In this document: positions 21,807 through 29,809 of the stretch, in pieces
How positions within the stretch are numbered: the stretch's first letter is position 1
How the letters are laid out: each line of letters opens with the position of its first letter
Program-made: the position numbers and the translations under genes
DNA from: Symbiodinium natans
Taxonomy: Eukaryota; Sar; Dinophyceae; Suessiales; Symbiodiniaceae
Length of the DNA stretch: 30,000 nucleotides
NCBI GenBank assembly: GCA_905221605.1
Contig: CAJNDS010000920.1
Coordinates: forward strand, 1-30,000
Reading direction: 5' to 3'
Notes under the pieces: model-generated
What the model was told of the DNA's origin: nothing
What the model saw: the letters and a program-made list of their open reading frames with translations, nothing else
Database searches by the model: none

Positions 21807-21841
21807 GCTCGAAACCAGTGATGCCATCGTTGCCTACTTAG
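21807..21841 (+). CDS. Putative exon LETSDAIVAYL
   Basis: Acceptor CCCAACTTGAG, donor GTACAT at 21842. From phase 2 it reads LETSDAIVAYL and ends in phase 1. The donor lies within TTAGGTACATGG, a motif also in the arms of the fold-back at 5304-5408, so the next intron may begin with a related element. Confidence 0.5.
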
Positions 21842-22356
21842 GTACATGGTCCCTGAATAATATGGTCCCTTACCTTCTTCAAAGGGTTCTGATGTATGGG
21901 CCTTTGGGTTATGTCGGGTATATAGGGGGTCCCGAGTGCAGTGTTTCACGGAGTGGCTTGGGGATTGGGGGCCCAGGTCCAGAGTTGGGATTGGGATTTA
22001 GGGTTTAAGTTTAGGGTTGAGGTAGGGAATTTAGAGGACATGTTTGAGAGAATTTCGGGGGATGAGGGCATCTTTCGTGCCCTATGGACCATGTACACAC
22101 ACCAGTACAGTAGGGGATCCGAAGTATGGGCCCTTAATTTGGGTCCCCTGTTACATGACCCTTATATAAACTATACATAAGAAGGGATCCCTTTCTTTGA
22201 ATCCCTTTAAGCAAGGGTAAGGGGACCACGCTTAGGGCCCCTGGTTCCAAACTGGACCGCTGATGTTGATTGAGGATTTTGTTTACCCTAAACCCTAAAA
22301 AACTAAACCCTAAACCCGAAACCCTAAACCCTAAACCCTAAACCCTTCTTCGGCAG
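21842..22356. other. Intron-like DNA with mixed repeats
   Basis: Contains G-strand units (about 21,985-22,015), several imperfect hairpins (for example AAGGGATCCCTT near 22,182), and C-strand units at 22,285-22,345. No supported exon. Confidence 0.5.
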
Positions 22357-22391
22357 GAAAGAGTCGGCAGAGCTCCAGAAGCAAGCTGAAG
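22357..22391 (+). CDS. Putative coiled-coil exon KESAELQKQAE
   Basis: Acceptor CCCTTCTTCGGCAG directly after CCCTAAA units. From phase 2 it reads KESAELQKQAE and ends in phase 1 at GTTCCT. Confidence 0.6.
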
Positions 22392-22424
22392 GTTCCTCGA
22401 CTGGTTCACGTCTACCTAGAAGTA

Positions 22425-22560
22425 GGGGGTTTTGGGTTTATTGTTCTTGGGTTTTGGGGTTTTGGGGTTTTGGGGTTTTGGGCTTTGGGGCTTTTGGGCT
22501 TTGGGGCTTTTGGGCTTTTGGGCTTTTGGGCTTTTGGGGTTTAGGGTTTAGGGTTTTAGG
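22425..22560 (+). repeat. G-strand-like block with TTTTGGGG units
   Basis: TTTTGGGGT / TTTTGGGCT units grade into TTTAGGG. The TTTTGGGG form resembles ciliate telomere repeats but is local to this block and probably drift. Confidence 0.8.
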
Positions 22561-22805
22561 GTTCGGGCTTCGGTTTTAGAATTTAGGGCCAAGGGTTTCG
22601 CAAGTTATACGAGCGCGAGTTGCCCACCCCCTGCCATTGCTGAGAAACTAAGCGCAGCAGACCTAAATCCCTAAACTCCACACCATAAACCCTAACCCTA
22701 AACCCTGAACCCTAAGCCCTAAACCCTAAACCCTAAACTCTAAACTCTAAACCCTAAACCCTAAACCCTAAACCCTAAACCCCCCCTTCGCCCCCTGGCG
22801 GTCAG

Positions 22806-22852
22806 CTAGGCCTTCAAGGAGGGCCATTTTTTGGCCAAGGGTTCCAGGATCG
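22806..22852 (+). CDS. Putative exon LGLQGGPFFGQGFQD
   Basis: Acceptor TTCGCCCCCTGGCGGTCAG. The frame reads LGLQGGPFFGQGFQD and ends CG; donor GTTTAG is the start of a G-strand unit. Phase 2 joins the next exon as R-YFRKAAFS, which supports both calls. Confidence 0.6.
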
Positions 22853-22921
22853 GTTTAGGGCTTGGGATGTAAAGCGCTCGGGGGTGAAAAAAGAAGACCC
22901 TAAGCCCTAAACCCTAAACCC

Positions 22922-23173
22922 TGTTTTCTGCCTCCTCTACGCTTCCTTTTGACAGATATTTCCGGAAGGCTGCATTTTCTTTCGGGCTGCAGGGCTTACA
23001 GGCTCAGGGTTACGACCGTAGGGCCACAAAGTCGCAGGGCCAATTCCGTGCAATGAAGCCATGTCTTGGCGCGAGATACACAATCCATGCGACATGAGCA
23101 AAAGCCAGTTCCGCAAGATGGTGCAACACAGGGCCCGATTGCGTGATTTCCAGGCTTTGTACGATCATTTACA
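22922..23173 (+). repeat. Direct repeat, copy 1 (252 bp)
   Basis: Near-identical to 23723-23978: six substitutions and one 4-bp difference (CACC missing here after 23066) by eye. It covers the polypyrimidine acceptor and the first part of the exon, and starts immediately after CCCTAAA units. Confidence 0.9.
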
Positions 23174-23721
23174 GGTTAAGAGCCTGGGCTCAGCCGATGA
23201 GACAGGGAACAACTGGCGGGCATACGATGATCCGTACATGGCAGATGCTGGAACACAGACAGAATGCCAACATGGTTATGATGCTCACGATATCCGAGTC
23301 GGTCATGCGTTGTTTAATGAGAGCGCTGTGGCGGAGCTCGAAGAGTTCTTCATTGGCACTGACGAAGAGCTGTTGGACGGCGCCTCGGGGTCCGCAGCGA
23401 GTCATCAAACCATGTCTGCACTTTCGGATTTGGAGACAAGTTGTGTGGAAGCCGGGGGGAATAAACCGGGAAAGTACTACGTGGCTGACTTTAGCTTCGA
23501 TGCCGCCGAGGAAGACGGTGACCATGATGTCTTTCGGATCGCGCGGGAGAATCGGAAGACAAGCTTCCGCACCACAGGCGAATGGTGGGCAGCTATGCAG
23601 CGGGAAGTTGCAGCAAACATGCACTGGGAAGAGGAGCACGCCAGCTCGCCATCATTGCCATCCAGTTCGTCCACGTGTCGCGACCCTGAAACTTCGTGCA
23701 GCGACCTTCCGGAATCGGGGG
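22956..23721 (+). CDS. Putative large exon, acidic protein segment (frameshifted copy)
   Basis: Acceptor TCTACGCTTCCTTTTGACAG. The incoming frame reads YFRKAAFSFGLQGLQAQGYD... but is broken near 23,066 where CACC is missing relative to the second copy. Beyond it the frame (ATG at 23061) stays open 220 codons: MSWREIHNPCDMSKSQFRKM, then an acidic region (ESAVAELEEFFIGTDEELLD), a DFSFDAAEEDGDHDVF patch, a TTGEWWAAMQREVAANMHWE motif and a serine-rich end. The end at 23721 fits a GT donor and a 35-bp intron to the second copy. Product not recognised. The 4-bp gap could be a real lesion or an assembly error. Confidence 0.6.
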
Positions 23722-23722
23722 G

Positions 23723-23978
23723 TGTTTTCTGCCTCCTCTACGCTTCCTTTTGACAGATATTTCCGGAAGGCTGCATTTTCTGTCGGGCTGCAGGGCTTAC
23801 AGGCTCAGGGTTACGACCGTAGGGCCACAAAGTTGCAGGGCCAATTCCGTGCAATGAAGCCATGTCTCACCTGGCGCGAGATACCCAATCCATGCGACAT
23901 GAGCAAAAGCCAGTTCCGCAAGATGGTGCAGCACAGGGCCCGATTGCGTGATATCCAGGCTTTGTACGATCAGTTACA
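23723..23978 (+). repeat. Direct repeat, copy 2 (256 bp), with partial exon
   Basis: Repeats the acceptor and exon start of copy 1 with CACC present, so the frame is continuous: YFRKAAFSVGLQGLQAQGYD ... KPCLTWREIPNPCDMSKSQF ... RDIQALYDQLQ. It stops at TTACA, where CCCTAAA units replace the remaining 200 codons of copy 1. This is either a truncated duplicate exon or the intact start of a rearranged gene. Confidence 0.8.
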
Positions 23979-24072
23979 AACCCTAAACCCTAAACCCTAA
24001 TCCCTAAACCCTAAACCCTAAACCTCCAAACCCAAAATCCCAAAACCCGCAAACCAAGCTTGAGTCAGCCAG

Positions 24073-24131
24073 GGACCAATGCTGAGTTGAAGAAGATGCG
24101 CACGACTGTGCAGACGCTGCGAGAGGAGAAG
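24073..24131 (+). CDS. Putative coiled-coil exon TNAELKKMRTTVQTLREEK
   Basis: Acceptor GAGTCAGCCAG after C-strand units. From phase 1 it reads TNAELKKMRTTVQTLREEK to the donor AAG|GTCTGG. Clear heptad-like helix. Confidence 0.65.
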
Positions 24132-24185
24132 GTCTGGACCACCGGGTTTCGGGTTTTGGGTCTTTAGCGTTTTAGGGTTTTGGGT

Positions 24186-24279
24186 CCCTAAACCCTAAAC
24201 CCTAAACCCTAAACCCTAAACCCTAAACCCTAAACCCTAAACCCTAAACCCTAAACCCTAAACCCTAAACCCTAAACCA
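24186..24279 (+). repeat. CCCTAAA array
   Basis: Thirteen perfect units. The same intron starts with a TTTTGGGT/TTTAGCG block at 24,145-24,185. Confidence 0.9.
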
Positions 24280-24288
24280 ACAATCTGA

Positions 24289-24366
24289 GGGAGGCCATTC
24301 TGATTCCCCACCTGTTGCCCCAACACTGCTCGGTCGAAGTCACCTTTGCTCCAAAAGCCCGAAAAA
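24289..24366 (+). CDS. Possible exon EAILIPHLLPQHCS...
   Basis: Between two C-strand arrays. Candidate acceptor ATCTGAG (24298). The frame reads EAILIPHLLPQHCSVEVTFA and on to PKARKR. A GTCGAA donor at about 24,334 would shorten it. The acceptor is weak. Confidence 0.35.
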
Positions 24367-24374
24367 GGAATACC

Positions 24375-24450
24375 CTAAACCCTAAACCCTAAACCCTAAA
24401 CCCTAAACCCTAAACCCTAAACCCTAAACCCTAAACCCTAAACCCTAAAC
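24375..24450 (+). repeat. CCCTAAA array
   Basis: Ten or eleven units, followed by a run of about 18 C. No supported exon in 24,451-24,720. Confidence 0.9.
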
Positions 24451-24720
24451 ACTACAACCTAACCCCCCCCCCCCCCCCCTTGATTCCCAAGCTGCCCTAA
24501 CAGCCAACAACAAGTTCCCCTAAAACCTCCCAAGCCCCCCAGTTGGAGATTGAGGGCTGAGGGTTTAGGGCTTGAAGGCTTTCTCGACATTTAGCGTGTT
24601 TGCCTTTTGTTTACGGGCGTTGGGCCTTTTGGGGTTGAGGGTTTCGGTGTTTGGTTTAGGGAGGCTACTTAGGGCCCTGAGCTTTCGAACTCTAGGGCAT
24701 TCAGGTTATTGGCTTTAGGG

Positions 24721-24770
24721 TTGGGATGTTCCCCCTTACTGGCAGTTATTTACTAGGGATTATAGATGGG
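24721..24770 (+). repeat. Dispersed 50-bp repeat, copy 2
   Basis: Relative of 21181-21230; begins TTGGGATGTTCCCC and keeps ACTAGGGATT. Confidence 0.5.
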
Positions 24771-24866
24771 GGGGGAGTGGCACTAGAACCCCTATCAACT
24801 AACCCTTAACCCTAAACCCTAAACCTAAACCCTAAACCAACCCTAAACCTCAAAACCTTGTGTCAG

Positions 24867-24884
24867 GCAGCCCTCATGGCCGAG
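24867..24884 (+). CDS. Putative microexon AALMAE
   Basis: Acceptor CCTTGTGTCAG and donor GAG|GTTCAG give six phase-0 codons AALMAE. A longer version to 24890 would use a GA donor. Lies at a C-to-G switch. Confidence 0.4.
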
Positions 24885-24934
24885 GTTCAGGACGGGGGGA
24901 GGGGGAGGGGGAGGGGGGAAAAAACGTTGTAGGG

Positions 24935-25018
24935 CTAGGGTTTAGGGTTTAGGGTTTAGGGTTTAGGGCTTAGGGCTTAGGGCTTAGGGCTTAGGGTTTA
25001 GGGTTTAGGATTTAGGGT
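24935..25018 (+). repeat. TTTAGGG / CTTAGGG array
   Basis: G-strand units with a CTTAGGG run in the middle, after exon 24867. Confidence 0.85.
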
Positions 25019-25042
25019 TATCGCGGCTCTAGGACCCGACAG

Positions 25043-25069
25043 CCCGCCCTGACCCACAAACCCTGAAAG
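25043..25069 (+). CDS. Possible 27-nt exon
   Basis: Acceptor GACCCGACAG and donor AAAG|GTGCGG. Reads RPDPQTLK from phase 1. Confidence 0.3.
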
Positions 25070-25201
25070 GTGCGGGTTCAGGGTTTAGTTTGTAGTTTTA
25101 GGGGTTTAAGGTTGAGGTTTTGGGGTTGTACGTTTAGGGCTTAGGGCTTAGCGTTTTCAGTTGCGTTTTCCGTTGCGATTGGTCTTCTGCCCAAAACTCA
25201 G

Positions 25202-25217
25202 CATGCTGTCTATCGGG
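25202..25217 (+). CDS. Possible 16-nt microexon
   Basis: Acceptor TCTTCTGCCCAAAACTCAG, donor GTATGG. A further island at 25255-25290 (DFFHPLRILQ after CGTCTGGCAG) has a good acceptor but no GT donor; a GA donor is possible. Confidence 0.3.
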
Positions 25218-25326
25218 GTATGGAGTGGTGTGCTCTTGTTCCATGCGTCTGGCAGTGACTTCTTCCACCCCCTGCGGATACTTCAAACCTTTCCCTCCTC
25301 CTTGAAGCTGCATTCCTTCTGCATAG

Positions 25327-25370
25327 GGCTGAGCTGTGCCTACTTTTGGAGGCTCTATGATCGTACAAAG
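25327..25370 (+). CDS. Putative exon LSCAYFWRLYDRTK
   Basis: Excellent acceptor GCATTCCTTCTGCATAG. From phase 1 it reads LSCAYFWRLYDRTK to the donor AAG|GTTTTA in phase 0. Confidence 0.55.
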
Positions 25371-25529
25371 GTTTTAGATGTACATGGTGGGTGGATTCCT
25401 GACCGGATTGGCAGAAGTTTGTTTAGGGCTAAATACCCTAAACACTAAACCCAAAACCCTAAATCCTGAACCCTGAACCCTGAACCCTAAACCAAGATTT
25501 GCATGGGCCCCGTAGTAGTCTGCACTCAG

Positions 25530-25579
25530 GGGTTGGGGGCCCAAAACGATGCTTAGACGGACCCCGGGCTGTGCTTAAG
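25530..25579 (+). CDS. Putative exon VGGPKRCLDGPRAVLK
   Basis: Acceptor GTAGTCTGCACTCAG and strong donor AAG|GTGAGG. From phase 1 it reads VGGPKRCLDGPRAVLK. G-strand repeats begin seven bases after the exon; C-strand units end about 35 bases before it. Confidence 0.6.
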
Positions 25580-25585
25580 GTGAGG

Positions 25586-25675
25586 GTTTAGGGTTTAGGG
25601 TTTAGGGTTTAGGGTTTAGGGTTTAGGGTTTAGGGTTTAGGGTTTTAGGGTTTTAGGGTTTTAGGGTTTTAGGGC
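25586..25675 (+). repeat. TTTAGGG / TTTTAGGG array
   Basis: About eight perfect heptamers then four octamers. Confidence 0.9.
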
Positions 25676-25679
25676 TTCT

Positions 25680-26376
25680 GTTAGCTCACTACAGGGGTCA
25701 TAAGTAGTTGGTGAACTACATCTAAGGGTTAGAATGAGGGCGTTGACGAGTGAAAGTACAGCTAACGCCGGTATGCTGTTGGGAGTGACCAGACCTAATG
25801 AGAATCCCCAAGCTGGCCATACACATTGAAGCAAAACAACCTCAACCTCCTGAACTAGGCGTAGGACCTTGACAAGCTTAAGTTGTGTTTCTTTGCAAAC
25901 TAAACTGCACCTTGGCCGACAACGCGCCAGGTATGAAGCCGAGGTCTAGTGTGAAGTTCTGGCTTGAAGGTCAAGGTATGGGTTGCGAAGCAGGCTGCCA
26001 CGGCAACATAGCGGCCTTGTCAACCTCAATTTAACGACGTCGTGTCCGATCATTCCTCTACATGCGTGTACGCTGCATTCCTTCACATCAGTGAGTTATG
26101 TGCTTGGGTTCTTTCAAGCAAGGCTATCCACTTTAACACTGGTCATCTTACAATGTTGATGTAGGACGACAGGACACGCAGACATATCAAGGAGCCAGTT
26201 AATACTGCAACAGTTGCTTGTTGCGAGCTTCAGCTTCGGGTCGGCAACTTCACTTCAATTTGCCCCTCTCGGCCTTGAGATCACACCTTCTCAACATGTC
26301 TGCCATTGCGATGCTCTCGCCGAAGCTAGATGTTTCGCACGTTTCGCACATGTCGAGGTCTGCAGCAGGTCTTGGG
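25680..26376. other. 700 bp without recognised features
   Basis: Non-repetitive, balanced composition, no telomere-type units. Open frames are short and overlap in all frames. I find no convincing exon, RNA gene or mobile element. It is the longest such interval outside the LINE. Confidence 0.5.
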
Positions 26377-26485
26377 ATATGGGGGTTTATGAAAATAGGG
26401 GTACCCCTTTTATACCCCAAATTTAATAGAATCCCCTACAATGGACCCCGAAAGGGGGTACCCCAATTATCGTAAACTCCCATAT
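26377..26485. repeat. Fold-back element with 34-bp imperfect arms
   Basis: Left arm 26377-26410 (ATATGGGGGTTTATGAAAAT...) and right arm 26451-26485 are inverted copies with about six mismatches. The inner ends are GGGGTACCCC palindromes. Confidence 0.75.
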
Positions 26486-26556
26486 GTGCCAAGTCTCACA
26501 TGTTGTTGGACCACTACGCCCCCCCCCCCGCCCCCACTTCGTACTGCACTCGGAAG

Positions 26557-26651
26557 CAAATCTGGCCGACGCAGCACCAGCATTGCTTGGCACGTGCCAT
26601 ATCAGGTTCAACGTGAACCCTGGACCTCTAAGTGGTGACCAAGCGCGTAAG
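26557..26651 (+). CDS. Putative exon NLADAAPALLGTCHI...
   Basis: Acceptor follows a long C/T tract (26,520-26,556, ending CGGAAG). From phase 1 the frame reads NLADAAPALLGTCHIRFNVN and PGPLSGDQARK to a strong donor AAG|GTACGC. Product not recognised. Confidence 0.55.
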
Positions 26652-26688
26652 GTACGCACCGCTAAGATCTGTGGCTTTTAGATTGAAG

Positions 26689-26699
26689 TTCCTGCAAAG
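26689..26699 (+). CDS. Possible 11-nt microexon
   Basis: Acceptor GGCTTTTAGATTGAAG and donor AAAG|GTTTTT enclose FLQ plus two bases. Confidence 0.3.
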
Positions 26700-26769
26700 G
26701 TTTTTGGATTTCACACAACACTTTTGCCCTAAACCGTAAACCCTAAACCCTAAACCCTAAACCGGGCAG

Positions 26770-26831
26770 GAGATCTACCGCGCCCACAACACGAGCACAG
26801 CCCGAGCCCCCAGCAACGTCATGATTCGGGG
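26770..26831 (+). CDS. Putative exon EIYRAHNTSTARAPSNVMIR
   Basis: Acceptor AACCGGGCAG after C-strand units. The phase-0 frame reads EIYRAHNTSTARAPSNVMIR and ends GG before a GTAGGA donor. A G-strand array starts at 26842. Confidence 0.5.
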
Positions 26832-26841
26832 GTAGGAGATG

Positions 26842-26943
26842 GTTTAGGGTTTAGGGTTTAGGGTTTAGGGTTTAGGGTTTAGGGTTTAGGGTTTATAAGT
26901 TTTAGGGTTTAGGGTTTAGGGTTTAGGGTTTAGGGTTTAGGGT
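26842..26943 (+). repeat. TTTAGGG array
   Basis: About 13 units with one TATAAGT break. Confidence 0.9.
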
Positions 26944-26975
26944 TGAAAGAAAGTCAGAGAGGGCACTCTCAACAG

Positions 26976-26990
26976 GTGTCAAGATTCCGG
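26976..26990 (+). CDS. Possible 15-nt microexon VSRFR
   Basis: Acceptor GGCACTCTCAACAG and donor GTGTTT enclose five codons, VSRFR. Confidence 0.35.
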
Positions 26991-27092
26991 GTGTTTTGGG
27001 TTTAGGGTTTAGGAGATACTGGTGTACACCCTAAGCCTAAAACCCAATTCTCTGAATACAAGATTGAACTCGGAGTTTAGATGGAATTTCAG

Positions 27093-27136
27093 TTGTTTGG
27101 TCCCGGAACATGAGAACACGCTGAGTTTGACATTCA
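27093..27136 (+). CDS. Putative exon CLVPEHENTLSLTF
   Basis: Acceptor GATGGAATTTCAG. From phase 2 it reads CLVPEHENTLSLTF to the donor GTATGT. It is the last supported exon; the other frames carry stops. Confidence 0.5.
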
Positions 27137-27159
27137 GTATGTTAAACACCTTGTGAACC

Positions 27160-27425
27160 CTAAACCCTATACCCTAAACCTTACAGACCCCAGACCCGAA
27201 ACCCTATAAACCCCAACCCCTACACCCTAGACCCTAAACCAAAAGCCCTAAACCACAATCCTAAATCCTTAACCCCACACGACGAGCCGCAACCCTAAAC
27301 CCTAAACCCTAAGCCCTCGACATCGACACCCCAAGTCCTCCGCCCCGGACCTTAAAGCTTAAACCTTAAATCGACCCTTCAAGGGTGCTAAACCCTAAAC
27401 CCTAATCCCTAAACCCTCAACGTTA
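27160..27425 (+). repeat. Degenerate CCCTAAA-type DNA
   Basis: Scattered CCCTAAA, CCCTAGA and CCCGAAA units in a diverged background. No exon. It is the last telomere-type sequence in the window. Confidence 0.75.
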
Positions 27426-27437
27426 AACCTCACATTT

Positions 27438-27454
27438 CATATATACATATACAA

Positions 27455-27492
<38 letters not shown>
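27438..27492. repeat. TA / GA microsatellite
   Basis: ATATATAC variants, then (TA)n and (GA)n. It marks the change from the telomere-repeat mosaic to AT-rich DNA. Confidence 0.95.
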
Positions 27493-28005
27493 TGCGTCGG
27501 AATACAGGCCTGTGTTTTTCAGGCCCAAAACACATATTTTTCATGAATTTACCTTATTTGTGACCATACTTACAATACCTGCATACAGACTATGAGAACC
27601 TCCATCCGGATACATTTAGTTTTAAAAACAAACTTGAAATCCTTTAAATCTTGAAGAAGGGAATCTTCATCCATCTAATTTTCGAAAAATTCGGTAAGTC
27701 TTGGAGAAATTTGAATTGCAGTCTTCAAAAATCTAAATGGGAAGGGCCCGGGGCCCCCCATACCCATTTATGTTTTTTTAAAACCTTTCAAGTCCTTAAA
27801 GCAAATGCATTCGGACCCCTTCCCATTTGATTAATTAATGACTTTAAAAGTTTTTCAAGGCTGTTAGAAACTTTAAAGCCCTGAAAAAAGTCGGGCCCCT
27901 TCCCATCTAGTTTGTCAAAGGTATTCAGATATTGGGGGGACCAGGGGCCCGCCCCAGTTATTCTGTAAGGATTCTCAACATGTTAAGGACCTTTAAAATG
28001 TTGAA
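27493..28005. other. AT-rich DNA with a CCCCTTCCCATTT motif
   Basis: Contains three related GGGCCCCTTCCCAT-type segments (about 27,740, 27,815 and 27,893) and TTTAAAA runs. No gene seen. Confidence 0.5.
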
Positions 28006-28009
28006 AATA

Positions 28010-29000
28010 ATGAAAATGGGAAAGGTTTAGAGTTAAAACCTATAAAAGGGCGGGGGGGGGGGGGGCTTTTAAGATCCTAAAAAATTGAATTGGGCGCCCC
28101 ATTTAATTTTTTTTTGGGGGGGAGGGCTTCTAACATCTCCAAAATATGCAAAATCATTAAATCTTTAAAATCTGTAAAGTTTAATTGGGGCCCCATTTAA
28201 ACTTTCAAGGTGAGGCCTTTTAAAATCTTTTAAAACTTAAAACCATTAAAATTTTACTGAGGCCCCCCACTTAAAGTTTAAAGGGGGGAGGCCCTTTTAC
28301 AATCTTTAAAATCTTTAACGTCTCTAGAATTTAATTGGGGCCCCTAAGTAAACTTTGTTTTTTTTTTGGGGGGGGGGGTTTGAAAATCTTTGAAATTGAA
28401 CTGGGGGCCCCATTTAAATTTCAACGGGGGAGCCCCCTGCTAAACTCTGTAAAACCTTTGAAACCTTTAAGATCTTTAAAGCTTCATTGGGGCGGCTTTT
28501 TTAAATCTTTACAAAACCTTTGAAGGTGAGTTGGGGGGGGCCATTTAAACTTCAAGGGCGGGGGGGAGCCCTTTCAAGATCTTTAAAATCATTAAAACCT
28601 GTATAAATCTTAAAATTTCATTGGGGTTCCATTTAAATGTTCAAGGGGAGGCCCCTTTTCACAAATCTTCAAAAAACTTTAAAAAACATACTTGGGGTCA
28701 CATATAAATTTGAGCGGGGGAGCCCTCTATTAAAATCTGAAAAACTTTTAACATCTTTAAAATTTTTTTGGTGCACCCCAATTTTCATTTGAAAGGGGGA
28801 GGGCCTGCAATTATCTTCAAGAACTTGAAATTTCATACTCTTTCAAATTTACATGGGGGCTCCAAGTAGATTTTAAAGGGGCAGGCCCCTTTTACAGTCT
28901 TTAAAATCCTTAATATTTAACCCACTTAAAGCTTCAAGGGGGGAGGCCCCTTTTAAATCTTCAAACACCTTTAAAATCTTTAAAATCTGATTGGTGGCCC
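28010..29000. repeat. Degenerate tandem repeat, 60-75-bp units
   Basis: About 14 diverged units combining CTTTAAAATCTTTAAAA, a TTGGGGCCCC core and ATTTAAACTTCAAGGGGG. Open frames across it are chance products. Confidence 0.8.
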
Positions 29001-29017
29001 CCATGAAATTTTAAAGG

Positions 29018-29180
29018 GGCAGGCCCCCCCCCCCCCCGTTGGGGGGGGGGCCCAAAACAAAAATATATATATATATTTTTTTTATTATATATATATACAT
29101 ATTTTGTTTTTTTATTCATTTTTTTTTTGCCCCCCCCCCCCCCGCGGATTTTTTTTTGTTTTTTTTGCCCCCCCCCCTCC
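29018..29180. repeat. Homopolymer-rich tract
   Basis: Runs of C, G and T with TA dinucleotides. Base counts here should not be trusted. Confidence 0.9.
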
Positions 29181-29440
29181 CCGGAGAGACCAGGACGAAA
29201 GTCCATACTCTGACCGCCACGCAATCTCTGAAACTGAGCATTATTTAAGAAGGGCTGCGTATTTATTTTTATTCTGATGGTTTTTTTCTTTATTCCTTCT
29301 GGGCCGGCCAAGAATTTGGGGGGGGTTTGTCGCATTTTACTCTGCGGGTTTCTGCAGGTTATTCAGAGGGTTCCATTCCTTATTCCCCCTGTTGGGATTC
29401 TTATCCCCAAGGTTTGGTTTCCCCTTTATTCCGAATTTTT

Positions 29441-29690
29441 TTTTTTTATTCCCCCCCCCCCCTCCCCCCCCCCTCCCCCCCCCCCCCCCCTCCCCCCCCC
29501 TCCCCACCCCCCCCCCCTCCCCCACCTCCCCCTCCCCCCTCCCCCCTCCCCCCCCCCACCCCCCTCCCCTCCCGCCCTCCCCTCCCCCCCCCCCCCCTCC
29601 CCCCCTCCCGCCCCCTCCCCTCCCCCCACCTCCCCTTCCCCCCCCCCTCCCCCTCCCCCCCCCTCCCCCCCCCCCCCTCCCCCCCCCCCG
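29441..29690. repeat. Polypyrimidine C(n)T low-complexity tract
   Basis: About 250 bp of C interrupted by single T, A or G. Proline- or glycine-only frames on both strands are artefacts of it. The stretch 29,181-29,440 holds no gene. Confidence 0.95.
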
Positions 29691-29809
29691 TCGGTGGCTT
29701 AAACAGAGTCAATTAATTCAATTAATTCATTCATTTCCAAAGGGGGGGGTGGGGCTGGGGGTTGGGGAATCCCCCCCATTTGGAAATATGGAAGAAATTA
29801 CATCCAGAA

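Noticed and set aside
22425-22560. Ciliate-type TTTTGGGG telomere repeat, hinting at a ciliate
   Set aside because: The units are confined to one block and grade into TTTAGGG; no stop-codon reassignment is needed for any long frame.
25161-25448. 95-codon continuous ORF
   Set aside because: Starts at a TTG and crosses strong acceptor signals at 25201, 25254 and 25326; better explained as several short exons with intronic sequence between.
191-27400. Real chromosome-end telomere
   Set aside because: TTTAGGG and CCCTAAA blocks alternate in orientation throughout 27 kb and are separated by unique DNA; a true end would be one terminal array in one orientation.
28961-29335. 124-codon minus-strand frame
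   Set aside because: Its residues (poly-G, KKK, YIYNKK) come from homopolymers and TA repeats.
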